Source of the DNA: Streptomyces sp. SID12488
GTDB lineage: Bacteria; Actinomycetota; Actinomycetes; Streptomycetales; Streptomycetaceae
DNA: 64,000 nucleotides
Direction of reading: 5' to 3'
Assembly (NCBI RefSeq): GCF_010548275.1
Contig: NZ_JAAGLT010000003.1
Location: 62,001-126,000 of the forward strand
Part shown: one piece after another, positions 54,582-63,528 of the stretch
Layout: every line of letters starts with the position of its first letter
Position numbering within the stretch: position 1 is the first letter of the stretch
Made by a program: the position numbers and the translations under genes
Notes under the pieces: generated by a model
Database searches by the model: none
What the model saw: only the letters and a program-made list of their open reading frames with translations
Told to the model about the DNA's origin: nothing

Positions 54582-55790
54582 TCACAAGCGATGCGCCGCC
54601 CCCGTAGGCGTAGCCCCCCGCGTGTCCAGCAGCAGCTGCGCCTTCACCGACAAGCCCTGGAGGTCGTACGTGCGGTGTTGCTGGAGGAGGATCGTCAGGT
54701 CGGCGTCGGCCGCCGCCTCGTAGAGGGAGTCCGCGCGCGGGAGAGGGCGGTCCAGGACACTCCAGGACGGGACGTGGGGGTCGTGGTAGCTGACTGAGGC
54801 GCCCAGTTCCATCAGGCGGATCGCGATCTCCTGGGCGGGGGAGCCCTGTTGGTCGGCGAGGTCGGGCTTGTAGGTGACGCCCAGGAGCAGTACGCGGGCG
54901 CCTCGGGCCGACTTGCCGTGCTCGTTCAGGAGCGTGGCCGCGCGCTGGATGACGTACTGGGGCATGTGGTTGTTGACCTGCTGGGCGAGTTCCACCATGC
55001 GCAGGGTGCGGCCGGTGTGGCCCCGCAGGTCCTGGGGAGTGGCGTGGCCGCCGACGCCGGGGCCCGGGCGGAAGGCCTGGAAGCCGAACGGCTTGGTCTC
55101 GGCGCAGCGGATGACGTCCCACAGGTCGACGCCCAGGTCGTGGCAGAGGACGGCCATCTCGTTGACGAGCGCGATGTTGACGTGCCGGAAGTTGGTCTCC
55201 AGGAGCTGCACGGTTTCCGCTTCCCGGGGTCCACGCGCGCGTACGACCTTGTCGGTGAGCCGGGCGTAGAAGGCGGCGGCCGATTCGGTGCAGGCGGGGG
55301 TGAGGCCGCCGATGACCTTCGGGGTGTTGGAGGGGGTGAAGTCGCGGTTGCCGGGGTCGACGCGGCTGGGGGAGTAGGCGAGGTGGAAGTCGCGGCCCGC
55401 CTGCAGTCCGGAGCCCTCTTCGAGGAGGGGGCGCAGGAACTCCTCCGTCGTGCCCGGCTGCACGGGCGACTCCAGGATCACCGTGGTGTGCGGGCGCAGG
55501 CGCGCGGCCAGGGTGCGGGCGGCGGCCTCCACCTGGCTGAGGTCGAGCGTGCCGTCGGCGCCGCGCGGGGTGGGGGCGCAGATGACGGCGGTGCGTACAC
55601 GGCCGAGTTCGGCGGGGCCCGCGGCCGTCCGGAAGCCTCCGGAGAGCATCCGGCGCAGTTCGGCGGCGGTCAGGGAACCGGCTTCCGGGCCGGTTTTGTA
55701 CCCGAGAGTGGGGATGCCGGCGGCGACGGCGGCCTGGGCCAGCGGCAGGCCGAGATGTCCGAGTCCGATGACGGCGAGATCTGCGGGCAT
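54582..55790 (-). CDS. Nucleotide-sugar dehydrogenase homologue lacking catalytic Cys
   Basis: Protein of 402 residues in the UDP-glucose/UDP-ManNAc dehydrogenase family. The N-terminal fold opens with LAVIGLGHLGLPLAQAA and the dimer region holds NIALVNEMAVLCHDLGVDLW. The active-site strand reads PGPGVGGHATPQDL where active enzymes have GGHCIPVD, so Cys is replaced by Ala. Lys of the usual KLLEN becomes Gln in VQLLETNFR. The NAD ribose-binding acidic residue is not seen in LGYKTGPEAG. ATG 55790 begins at the fold. No sugar cluster adjoins. It is probably inactive as a dehydrogenase. Confidence 0.85.
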   Translation of the reverse strand: MPADLAVIGLGHLGLPLAQAAVAAGIPTLGYKTGPEAGSLTAAELRRMLSGGFRTAAGPAELGRVRTAVICAPTPRGADGTLDLSQVEAAARTLAARLRPHTTVILESPVQPGTTEEFLRPLLEEGSGLQAGRDFHLAYSPSRVDPGNRDFTPSNTPKVIGGLTPACTESAAAFYARLTDKVVRARGPREAETVQLLETNFRHVNIALVNEMAVLCHDLGVDLWDVIRCAETKPFGFQAFRPGPGVGGHATPQDLRGHTGRTLRMVELAQQVNNHMPQYVIQRAATLLNEHGKSARGARVLLLGVTYKPDLADQQGSPAQEIAIRLMELGASVSYHDPHVPSWSVLDRPLPRADSLYEAAADADLTILLQQHRTYDLQGLSVKAQLLLDTRGATPTGAAHRL

Positions 55791-55839
55791 GCGTGGGCCG
55801 TCCTTCCCAGTAGCCGAAGCGGGACAGGTGCGCAAGCCC

Positions 55840-55945
55840 TGTGGACAGAACGAGCGAGCGCAATGTCAGACTAGGAGTAAATATGACCGATATGCGTGAT
55901 TGGGTGGGCGAGTTTCCACAGGTGTTTCTGTGTGGGTTGTCCACA
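55840..55945. promoter_or_regulatory. Cluster of three DnaA-box-like sites
   Basis: TTGTCCACA at 55937-55945 is the preferred Streptomyces DnaA box. GTTTCCACA at 55912-55920 matches 7 of 9 bases. On the other strand, CTGTCCACA (55840-55848) matches 8 of 9. All lie in the 295-base gap between the dehydrogenase-like gene and glpD. Confidence 0.5.
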
Positions 55946-56085
55946 GGCTGAGGGCGGGTGGTGGCCGAAGTCGGGCAACCCGGTCAGAATTCGGGCAGGG
56001 GAATCGGGCAGGTGCATCTGTACGGCGGGACACAGTCGGCCAGCCGTACAGAAGCGGCCGGCGCGACCGACAGCAGGAGGCAGCG

Positions 56086-57792
56086 ATGAGGACAGCGGCA
56101 CTGGGACCGGCGCAGCGTGCCGAGTCACTGGCAGCAATGGCCGAGCGTGAGCTGGACGTGCTGGTGGTGGGCGCGGGCGTGGTCGGTGCGGGCACCGCGC
56201 TCGACTCCGTGACCCGGGGCCTGTCCACGGGCCTGGTGGAGGCCCGTGACTGGGCGTCGGGCACGTCGAGCAGGTCCAGCAAGCTCATTCACGGCGGCCT
56301 GCGCTATCTGGAGATGCTCGACTTCGCCCTCGTGCGGGAGGCGTTGAAGGAACGAGGGCTGTTGCTGGAGCGGCTCGCTCCGCACCTGGTGAAGCCGGTG
56401 GCGTTCCTGTATCCGCTTCAGCACCAGGGCTGGGAGCGGCTGTACGCCGGGGCGGGCGTCGCGCTCTACGACGCCATGTCGATGGCCCGCGGGCACGGGC
56501 GGGGCCTGCCGCGGCACCGTCACCTGAGCCGCCGTCACGCCCTGCGTGTGGCGCCCGCCTTGAAGAAGGACGCGCTGGTCGGAGCGTTGCAGTACTACGA
56601 CGCGCAGATGGACGACGCCCGCTTTGTGGCCACCCTGGTGCGCACGGCGGCGGCGTACGGCGCCAAAGTCGCCAACCGCGCGCGGGTGACCGGCTTCCTG
56701 CGCGAGGGGGAGCGGGTCGTGGGCGCCCGGGTGCAGGATGTCGAGGGCGGCGGGGAGTACGAGATCCGTGCCCGGCAGATCGTCAACGCCACCGGGGTGT
56801 GGACCGATGACACCCAGGGGATGGTCGGTGAGCGCGGCCAGTTCCACGTCCGGGCGTCCAAGGGCATCCATCTGGTCGTGCCCAAGGACCGGATCCACTC
56901 GACGACCGGACTGATCCTGCGCACCGAGAAGTCCGTGCTGTTCGTGATCCCCTGGGGCCGGCACTGGATCGTCGGGACGACGGACACCGACTGGGACCTC
57001 GACAAGGCCCACCCGGCCGCGTCCAGCGCCGACATCGACTATCTGCTGGAGCACGTGAACTCGGTGCTCGCGGTGCCCCTGACGAGGGACGACGTCCAGG
57101 GCGTGTACGCGGGCCTGCGGCCTCTGCTCGCCGGTGAGTCCGATGCCACCAGCAAGCTGTCGCGCGAGCACACCGTGGCGCACCCGGTGCCGGGCCTGGT
57201 GGTCGTGGCGGGCGGCAAGTACACGACGTACCGGGTGATGGCGAAGGACGCGGTCGACGCGGCGGTGCACGGGCTCGACCAGCGGGTCGCCGAGTGTGTG
57301 ACGGAGGACGTGCCGCTGCTGGGCGCCGAGGGATACCGCGCGCTGTGGAACGCCCGGGCGCGGACGGCCGCGCGCACCGGCCTGCACGTGGTGCGCGTGG
57401 AACACCTGCTCAACCGGTACGGCTCACTGGCGCAGGAGGTCCTCGATCTGATCGCCGCGGACTCCTCGCTCGGCGAGCCGCTGCAGTCGGCGGAGGACTA
57501 TCTGCGGGCAGAGGTCGTGTACGCGGCCTCGCACGAGGGGGCGCGGCATCTGGACGACGTGCTGACGCGGCGGACCCGGATCTCGATCGAGACGTTCGAC
57601 CGGGGGACACGCAGTTCCCGTGAGGCGGCGGAGTTGATGGCGCCCGTCCTCGGCTGGGACAAGGACCAGATCGAGCGTGAGGTCGAGCACTACGACAAGC
57701 GGGTGGAGGCGGAGCGTGAGTCGCAGCGCCAGCCCGACGACCTGACGGCGGACGCCGCGCGGCTGGGTGCGCCGGACATCGTGCCGCTCTGA
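56086..57792 (+). CDS. glpD: Aerobic glycerol-3-phosphate dehydrogenase
   Basis: Membrane-associated FAD enzyme oxidising glycerol-3-phosphate to DHAP and passing electrons to quinone. Protein of 568 residues: FAD motif DVLVVGAGVVGAGTALD, SRSSKLIHGGLRYLE, then IVNATGVWTDD and VAGGKYTTYRVMAKD. The C-terminal DAO_C domain includes NRYGSLAQEVLDLI and DVLTRRTRISIE. ATG 56086 has CAGGAGG six bases upstream; the longer frame from 55900 lacks homology. No glpF or glpK is adjacent; they are probably at another locus. Confidence 0.95.
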   Translation: MRTAALGPAQRAESLAAMAERELDVLVVGAGVVGAGTALDSVTRGLSTGLVEARDWASGTSSRSSKLIHGGLRYLEMLDFALVREALKERGLLLERLAPHLVKPVAFLYPLQHQGWERLYAGAGVALYDAMSMARGHGRGLPRHRHLSRRHALRVAPALKKDALVGALQYYDAQMDDARFVATLVRTAAAYGAKVANRARVTGFLREGERVVGARVQDVEGGGEYEIRARQIVNATGVWTDDTQGMVGERGQFHVRASKGIHLVVPKDRIHSTTGLILRTEKSVLFVIPWGRHWIVGTTDTDWDLDKAHPAASSADIDYLLEHVNSVLAVPLTRDDVQGVYAGLRPLLAGESDATSKLSREHTVAHPVPGLVVVAGGKYTTYRVMAKDAVDAAVHGLDQRVAECVTEDVPLLGAEGYRALWNARARTAARTGLHVVRVEHLLNRYGSLAQEVLDLIAADSSLGEPLQSAEDYLRAEVVYAASHEGARHLDDVLTRRTRISIETFDRGTRSSREAAELMAPVLGWDKDQIEREVEHYDKRVEAERESQRQPDDLTADAARLGAPDIVPL

Positions 57793-58171
57793 CACCTCCA
57801 CAACTCCCGGTCGCGAACCGTGGGTTTCGGACCGCGGCGGCTTCCCGGCCACATGTCTCGAACTCTTGATCGTCACTCGAACGAGTGTCGTGAGCTGGGA
57901 TCTTTGCCCGGCACCCGTCCGTTCTACGGGGTGCGCGGGCAGAACTCGGCGGCGAACGGGGCCGGTTCGGGGCCGGGGTCCGCGCTCGCGTCCGTGTTCA
58001 TTCGGGAAGGGGGGGAAGACAGTGACAGCAGGTCGGACGGCGGATCGCCTGCTTCACGCGGTCGCCCTTCCCACAGGCCGCCGTCCGTCCCGAAGGGCAC
58101 CCGGGGCATCGGCCGGTTGTCGGGTGAGGGACAATGGAGGCTCTGTCAGGGCGGGTTGCATGAGGGGACGC
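57793..58171. other. Gap between glpD and the first kinase gene
   Basis: 379 bases with no gene I trust. Short frames here have no ribosome site. AGAACTCGGCGGCGAACGGG and nearby runs are GC-rich and not obviously structured. The kinase promoter must lie here, but I could not pick it out. Confidence 0.5.
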
Positions 58172-60358
58172 ATGTCGGAGGCGGAGCGGGCGGGAGCATC
58201 CCGTCAGGACAGGAGTGAGCGTCTCCTCGCCGGGCGGTACCGGCTGGGAGGAGTCCTCGGCCGCGGTGGCATGGGTACCGTCTGGCGGGCGGAGGACGAG
58301 ACCCTCGGCCGGACGGTCGCCGTCAAGGAGCTGCGGTTCCCGGGCAGCATCGACGAGGAGGAGAAGCGGCGGCTGATCACGCGGACGCTGCGCGAGGCCA
58401 AGGCAATCGCACGGATCCGCAACAACAGCGCCGTGACCGTCTTCGACGTGGTCGAGGAGGACGACCGGCCGTGGATCGTGATGGAACTCGTCGAGGGCAA
58501 GTCGCTCGCCGAGGCCATCCGTGAGGACGGGCTGCTGGAGCCGCGGCGCGCCGCCGAGGTGGGCCTCGCGATTCTCGACGTGCTCAGGTCCGCGCACCGC
58601 GAGGGCATCCTGCACCGCGACGTGAAGCCGTCGAACGTGCTGATGTCCGAGGACGGCCGGGTCGTCCTCACCGACTTCGGTATCGCGCAGGTCGAGGGCG
58701 ACCCGTCGATCACCTCGACCGGAATGCTCGTCGGCGCGCCCTCCTACATCTCGCCGGAGCGGGCCCGAGGCCACAAGCCCGGCCCGGCCGCCGACCTCTG
58801 GTCGCTCGGCGGCCTGCTGTACGCGTCGGTCGAGGGTGTGCCGCCGTACGACAAGGGTTCGGCCATAGCGACGCTGACCGCCGTGATGACGGAGCAGCTG
58901 GAGGAGCCGAAGAACGCGGGTCCGCTGAGGGACGTGATCTACGGGCTGCTCACCAAGGATCCCGCCAAGCGGCTCGACGACGCCGGTGCGCGCACGATGC
59001 TCAACGCGGTGATCCACGCGCCCCAGGCCAAACCGGCCGAGCCGGAGCCCCTGGACGCCACGAAGGTCGTGCCTTTGCCGGTCGTCCCCGGCAGCAACAA
59101 GCGGGCGGACAAGGCTGCGGAGAGCGGGAGTTCCTCCAACTCGGGCTCCGGGGGCAAGCGGGGCGAGGACGCCGGCGAGCGGTTCCGGGGTGCGTTCCGG
59201 TCTGTGAAGAAGGCGGCCGTCGCGGCGGGTGCCGGGGGGGGGGCGGCGGTTCGGACGAAGTCCGCCGACTCTGCTGACTCCGCCGTGGCTCCCGGGGCTT
59301 CCGGGGCCGGAAGGACGGCGGGGGCTGCGGTCTCCGAGACCGCGGTTTCCGGGAGTGTGGCTTCCGCCGGTGTGGCGGAAGGGGCTGCGAAGAGCGGCGG
59401 TGCGGGGGAACCCGGGAAGCCGGCCGGGGGCGCTGCTGAGGGAGCCGTTGTTCCCGGCGCTCGAGACGGTCAGGGTCGGGAGAGTGCGGCCCAGGGGGGT
59501 AACGCCGGTACCGCCGGCCGGAGTTCGGGGTGGCCCGTGGTGCCGCCGCCGGATCTGCCGCCCCGGTCGGTGCCCAGGGCGCCGCTCACCGATGTGGTGC
59601 CGAAGCGCACGCTGGTCATCATCGCGGTGGTCGTCGCGGTCATCGTGCTCGGCGTGGTGCTTGCCCTCGTACTCGGGGGCGACGGCTCCAGCGATGATTC
59701 CGCTGACGGGGCGAAGAGCGGTGGGGACAAGGTGACGTCCACGTCCTCCGCCTCCGCCGAGACCAAGGAGGATAAGGGCGACAAGGAGGACAAGGGCGAG
59801 GGCGCCCGTGCGGACGGCGGGCAGAGTGCCGACGCCTCGAAGAGCGCGGAGGCAGGGACCGGTGCGGGCGCCGGAACCGGCCCGGGGAACTCGGCCAGTG
59901 CGTCGGCGAGTGCGCCCGGTGGGTCCGCGGGTGTGTCGACGCACAAGAATGGGCAGGGGTTCTCCATCGGACTGCCCGCCGGATGGAAGTACGAGTCCAC
60001 GGGGGCCGCGGGAGCCCGGTTCGCGGGGCCTGACGGGCAGAAGTTGCTCGTCGGGTGGACCACCACGCCCAAGAGTGATCCCGTGGCGGACTGGAAGAAC
60101 CAAGAGCGGTACATGACGCGTTCGCAGTACGACCGGATCCGAATAGAGAAGGTGGACTACCGCGGCTGGAACACGGCCGACTGGGAGTTCACCTACACGG
60201 ACGGCGGGACGAAGTACCGGTCGGTGGACCGAGGGTTCGTGGTCGACGACCAACTCGGATATGGGCTCATGTACACGGCGAAAGCGTCCAATTGGGACAG
60301 TGGGCTGCGCAAGGAGACATGGCGGACCTTCACGGAGACGTTCGAGCCGAAATCGTGA
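58172..60358 (+). CDS. Membrane Ser/Thr protein kinase
   Basis: Eukaryotic-type kinase of 728 residues. GRYRLGGVLGRGGMGTVWRA, Lys52 in VAVKEL, Asp150 in LHRDVKPSNVLM, Asp168 in DFGIA and SYISPERARG are all present, so it should be active. A 190-residue Ala/Gly/Ser-rich juxtamembrane part leads to one membrane segment (LVIIAVVVAVIVLGVVLALVLG, about 481-502). The outer part has a low-complexity stretch, then a small domain (FSIGLPAGWKYES ... GLMYTAKASNWDSG) of about 125 residues. No PASTA repeats. ATG 58172 follows GAGGGG; ATG 58160 is an alternative. Confidence 0.92.
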   Translation: MSEAERAGASRQDRSERLLAGRYRLGGVLGRGGMGTVWRAEDETLGRTVAVKELRFPGSIDEEEKRRLITRTLREAKAIARIRNNSAVTVFDVVEEDDRPWIVMELVEGKSLAEAIREDGLLEPRRAAEVGLAILDVLRSAHREGILHRDVKPSNVLMSEDGRVVLTDFGIAQVEGDPSITSTGMLVGAPSYISPERARGHKPGPAADLWSLGGLLYASVEGVPPYDKGSAIATLTAVMTEQLEEPKNAGPLRDVIYGLLTKDPAKRLDDAGARTMLNAVIHAPQAKPAEPEPLDATKVVPLPVVPGSNKRADKAAESGSSSNSGSGGKRGEDAGERFRGAFRSVKKAAVAAGAGGGAAVRTKSADSADSAVAPGASGAGRTAGAAVSETAVSGSVASAGVAEGAAKSGGAGEPGKPAGGAAEGAVVPGARDGQGRESAAQGGNAGTAGRSSGWPVVPPPDLPPRSVPRAPLTDVVPKRTLVIIAVVVAVIVLGVVLALVLGGDGSSDDSADGAKSGGDKVTSTSSASAETKEDKGDKEDKGEGARADGGQSADASKSAEAGTGAGAGTGPGNSASASASAPGGSAGVSTHKNGQGFSIGLPAGWKYESTGAAGARFAGPDGQKLLVGWTTTPKSDPVADWKNQERYMTRSQYDRIRIEKVDYRGWNTADWEFTYTDGGTKYRSVDRGFVVDDQLGYGLMYTAKASNWDSGLRKETWRTFTETFEPKS

Positions 60359-60510
60359 TGCCCGCGCTTCCGAGTTGAGGCCGTCAGATCTGGAATCCCC
60401 TCTTTGCGAGTTGACTCCGGCACGTATCGTGAGTGGTTGCGGACCGTACGCATGCAGAACGGGACGTAAGGCGAACGGAATTGAGCAGCCGGACGGTCGG
60501 GGGAGGCATC

Positions 60511-63408
60511 GTGGAGGAATATGCGGGGCGGGTACTCGCCGACCGCTACCGCCTGCCGCTGCCGTCGTCCGATGAGTTCGAACAGCCCGAGACCCGGGCC
60601 TTCGACACGTACAGCGGGCAGGAAGTCCTGGTCAGACAGGTTCCGTTGCCCGAGGTCGTCGAGGCTGAGGTGCTCGACGCGGACGGGCTGCCGGACGGTT
60701 TCGTGGCGAGGGACGGGCGTCGGGCGCGAGGCACCACCGCGCGGTCCGCGGCCACCCGCCGACCCAGCGATCCGACCGTAAGGCGTGCCATCGAGGCCGC
60801 GCAGGCCGCCGCGTCCATCCCTGATCACCCACGGCTCGACCAGGTCTTCGACGTGTTCGCGCAGGGTGGCTCGCTGTGGATAGTGAGTGAACTGGTGCCG
60901 GCCAGGTCACTGGAGTCGCTGCTCGCCGAGAAGCCGCTGACGCCGTACCGCGCGGCCGAGGTCGCCGCCGACGTCCTCATGGCCCTGCGGGTGCTGCACG
61001 CCCACGGTTGGGTGCACCGCAACATCACCGAGCGCACGGTGCTCGTCTGCGACGACGGGCGCGTGATGCTCACCGGGCTGGCGGCCGGGGCGGCGGAAGA
61101 GGCGCTGTGCGGATACGACCCGGTACCCGGCCGGGATACGCCGGGGGCGGCAGGTGCTCCGGAGGACGCGAAGGTCGTAGGGGGCGCGGGCACGGCAGTT
61201 GGTGCCCTGGGGGTTGGTGGCGGTGCCGGTCATTCCGGTGGGGGCGGGGGTTACGGGGTTGTCGGGGGTACGTTCGCCGGGGATTCCGGGGCGGACCCTG
61301 AGGCTGCCCGGCGTGCCGCCATCGAGGCGCGGACCGGTTCGGGTTCGGCGGGCGGTCGTGGCGGGGTCGGTGGGTACGGGCAGTCGGCGGGTGGGCCGGG
61401 CGTGGCGAGGCCGCAGGGTTTGACCGGCGGTGGGGTCGGCGGTCCGGGTCATTCCGGCGGGGGTTACGGGGTCGCCGGGGGTACGTTCGCCGGGGATTCC
61501 GGGGCGGATCCCGAGGCTGCCCGGCGTGCCGCCATCGAGGCGCGGAGCGGTGGAGGGGTGCCCGGGGCCGGCGTCGAGGGGCGCGACTCAGGCTCCGCCG
61601 GGGGTGAGCAGCGGGCGTTGGAGACCGGCGGGGACATCCGGGCGGCGCGGGCCGGAGCGATCGCCGCGTATCGGGCGGGAGCGCGTGCCGCGGCCCGGGT
61701 TCAGGAAGCCGAGCAGAGCGGGCGCACCGCGTTGCCCGGCGCCCGGCCTTCGATCGAGGCGGCCGGTGACACCGGTGGCGGTGGAAGCGCGTACGGCACC
61801 GGTGTGGAGCGGGGTCCGGCCACTCCGCCGCCGGGGCAGATCGCCGACCCCTACGGCGTGCGCAACGCGACCGCCTGGAACGCTGCTCCTCCCGCCCCCG
61901 CGACCGGGGTTGCCGGGTACACCGGACAGGCGCGTACCGCACTATCCGCCGGAGGAAGCGGTGCCGCGACGAGCGGGATCGCCGACAGCATTCCGCAGCA
62001 GCAGCCCCGCCCGCTCACTCACGCCCACGCCTACCCCGAGGACCAGCCCCCGCCGGCCGACCGTGCCTCCGGCCAGCCGCCGGGCGGTTGGGACGACAGG
62101 GCCGTCGCCGATGCCCCCAGGCGTGGGCCCGCCACCGCGCTGGCCGCCGAGCGGGCGCGGCAGGCCCGGATGTCTGTCGTCGGGGCGGTGACCGAGCGTT
62201 GGGCACCCGAGCAGGCCGGGCCCGTGCACGAGAACTGGCAGCTGGCCGCGCCGATCGGTCCCGCGACCGACCTGTGGGCGCTCGGCGCGCTGCTCTTCAG
62301 GGCCGTGCAGGGGCATGCGCCCTACCCCGAGGAGTCGACGGCCGAGCTGGTGCAGCTGGTGTGTGCCGAGCCGCCCGCCTTCGCGGAGGAGTGCGGGCCG
62401 CTCAGGCCCGTCGTGGAGTCGCTGCTGCGCCAGGACCCCACCGAGCGGCTCGACTTCGAGGAGCTGAACGGCTGGCTGCGCTCACTCGTCCGGTCGGCCC
62501 CGGAGCCGGAGGCCGGTGCGCATGTCATCGCCGCGCCGCCCACCGATCCGCGCCGGCTGCCGATCGTGCGGCGCCGGGGCGAGCTGGTGCGCAGGCGCCG
62601 GGCAGGGCTGCCCGCGACCGGTCGGCACAAGCGGGCCAGGCAGGAGCAGCGGGCGCCACGCAAGCTGGGCCGCAACCTGCTCCTCCTGATACTGCTCGTG
62701 CTGGCCGCGGCGATCGCGTACGCCATGTTCTTCATGCCGAAGGCGGGCAGTGACGGAGCGCAGGACGGGGAGCGGACCGGTTCCGGCGGAGAGGTGAGCG
62801 CGGCGCCGGAGCAGTCGGCCGACACCCCGGACTCGAGCAGTGAACCGCGGCCCGAGCAGACCTCGCCCGGCGGTGGAAAGGACAACAGCGCCTCCCCGTC
62901 GGCCAATTCGTCCTCGTCCTCGTCCGAGACGCCGCCGGCCGACGGCCCCGATGCCGCCGCCGGCTTCACCGTGCGCACCGACCCTGCGGGCTTCCGCGTC
63001 GCCGTCGCCGACGGCTGGGACCGGGCGGGCAAGAACGGGCGCGGCCAAGTCGTGTACTCGCACGGCTCGTTCCAGCTCATCGTCGTACCGGGCCGGGACA
63101 CCACCAAGGCGTACGGCGCGGATCCGATGGCGTACCAGCGGGAGCGGGAGTACGAGTTGCAGCCGTTCCGCGACTCGACCTGGGCCACGTCCAGCGGGAT
63201 GCGGACCATCGAGGTGGGCGGACGGACCATGGCCGAGGGGCAGTTCACCTGGCAGAACAGCTCCGGCAGCGAGGTGTTCGTACGCAATCTCGCGATAGTC
63301 GTCGGTGGCCGGTACCACGTGGTCCAGGTGCGCGGGCCGGAGGCCGAGCGGGACGAGGTGACCCGTCTGTACGAGCAGGCGGCGGCGACCTATCAGCCCA
63401 CCGGCTGA
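60511..63408 (+). CDS. Membrane pseudokinase with large glycine-rich insertion
   Basis: Protein of 965 residues related to the neighbouring kinases but lacking catalytic residues. The N-lobe (LADRYRLPLPSSDEF) has no Gly-rich loop and VLVRQVPL in place of VAxK. The catalytic loop reads WVHRNITERTVLV, with Asn171 where Asp belongs, and DFG is replaced by TGL (188-190). About 360 residues rich in Gly, Ala and Arg are inserted before the C-lobe, which resumes at WAPEQAGP (about 564) with ATDLWALGALLFRAVQG. A membrane segment (NLLLLILLVLAAAIAYAMFF) and an outer domain like that of the preceding kinase end it. Start GTG 60511 follows GGGAGG; GTG 60433 is possible. Confidence 0.88.
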   Translation: MEEYAGRVLADRYRLPLPSSDEFEQPETRAFDTYSGQEVLVRQVPLPEVVEAEVLDADGLPDGFVARDGRRARGTTARSAATRRPSDPTVRRAIEAAQAAASIPDHPRLDQVFDVFAQGGSLWIVSELVPARSLESLLAEKPLTPYRAAEVAADVLMALRVLHAHGWVHRNITERTVLVCDDGRVMLTGLAAGAAEEALCGYDPVPGRDTPGAAGAPEDAKVVGGAGTAVGALGVGGGAGHSGGGGGYGVVGGTFAGDSGADPEAARRAAIEARTGSGSAGGRGGVGGYGQSAGGPGVARPQGLTGGGVGGPGHSGGGYGVAGGTFAGDSGADPEAARRAAIEARSGGGVPGAGVEGRDSGSAGGEQRALETGGDIRAARAGAIAAYRAGARAAARVQEAEQSGRTALPGARPSIEAAGDTGGGGSAYGTGVERGPATPPPGQIADPYGVRNATAWNAAPPAPATGVAGYTGQARTALSAGGSGAATSGIADSIPQQQPRPLTHAHAYPEDQPPPADRASGQPPGGWDDRAVADAPRRGPATALAAERARQARMSVVGAVTERWAPEQAGPVHENWQLAAPIGPATDLWALGALLFRAVQGHAPYPEESTAELVQLVCAEPPAFAEECGPLRPVVESLLRQDPTERLDFEELNGWLRSLVRSAPEPEAGAHVIAAPPTDPRRLPIVRRRGELVRRRRAGLPATGRHKRARQEQRAPRKLGRNLLLLILLVLAAAIAYAMFFMPKAGSDGAQDGERTGSGGEVSAAPEQSADTPDSSSEPRPEQTSPGGGKDNSASPSANSSSSSSETPPADGPDAAAGFTVRTDPAGFRVAVADGWDRAGKNGRGQVVYSHGSFQLIVVPGRDTTKAYGADPMAYQREREYELQPFRDSTWATSSGMRTIEVGGRTMAEGQFTWQNSSGSEVFVRNLAIVVGGRYHVVQVRGPEAERDEVTRLYEQAAATYQPTG
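61228..61551 (+). repeat. Tandem duplication inside the pseudokinase insertion
   Basis: 61228-61338 and 61447-61551 are near-identical copies of about 105-111 bases, encoding GGTFAGDSGADPEAARRAAI and flanking Gly-rich sequence twice. Copy 1 has six more bases in the Gly run. The high identity in a low-complexity region points to a recent internal duplication. Confidence 0.9.
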
Positions 63409-63528
63409 CCTTGAGGTCCGGCCCGACGGGCAGAACCGTCACAGTGGTGTCCCCGTAGGGGCCCCTGCGGTTCCCTCAGATGTGGGCGCTCCTTAGTCTT
63501 GCCCCTGACAAGAACATTGCGGGGAAAC

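Noticed and set aside
57820..58218. A 132-codon frame between glpD and the first kinase
   Set aside because: It overlaps the kinase start, has no ribosome site and its composition is shadow-like.
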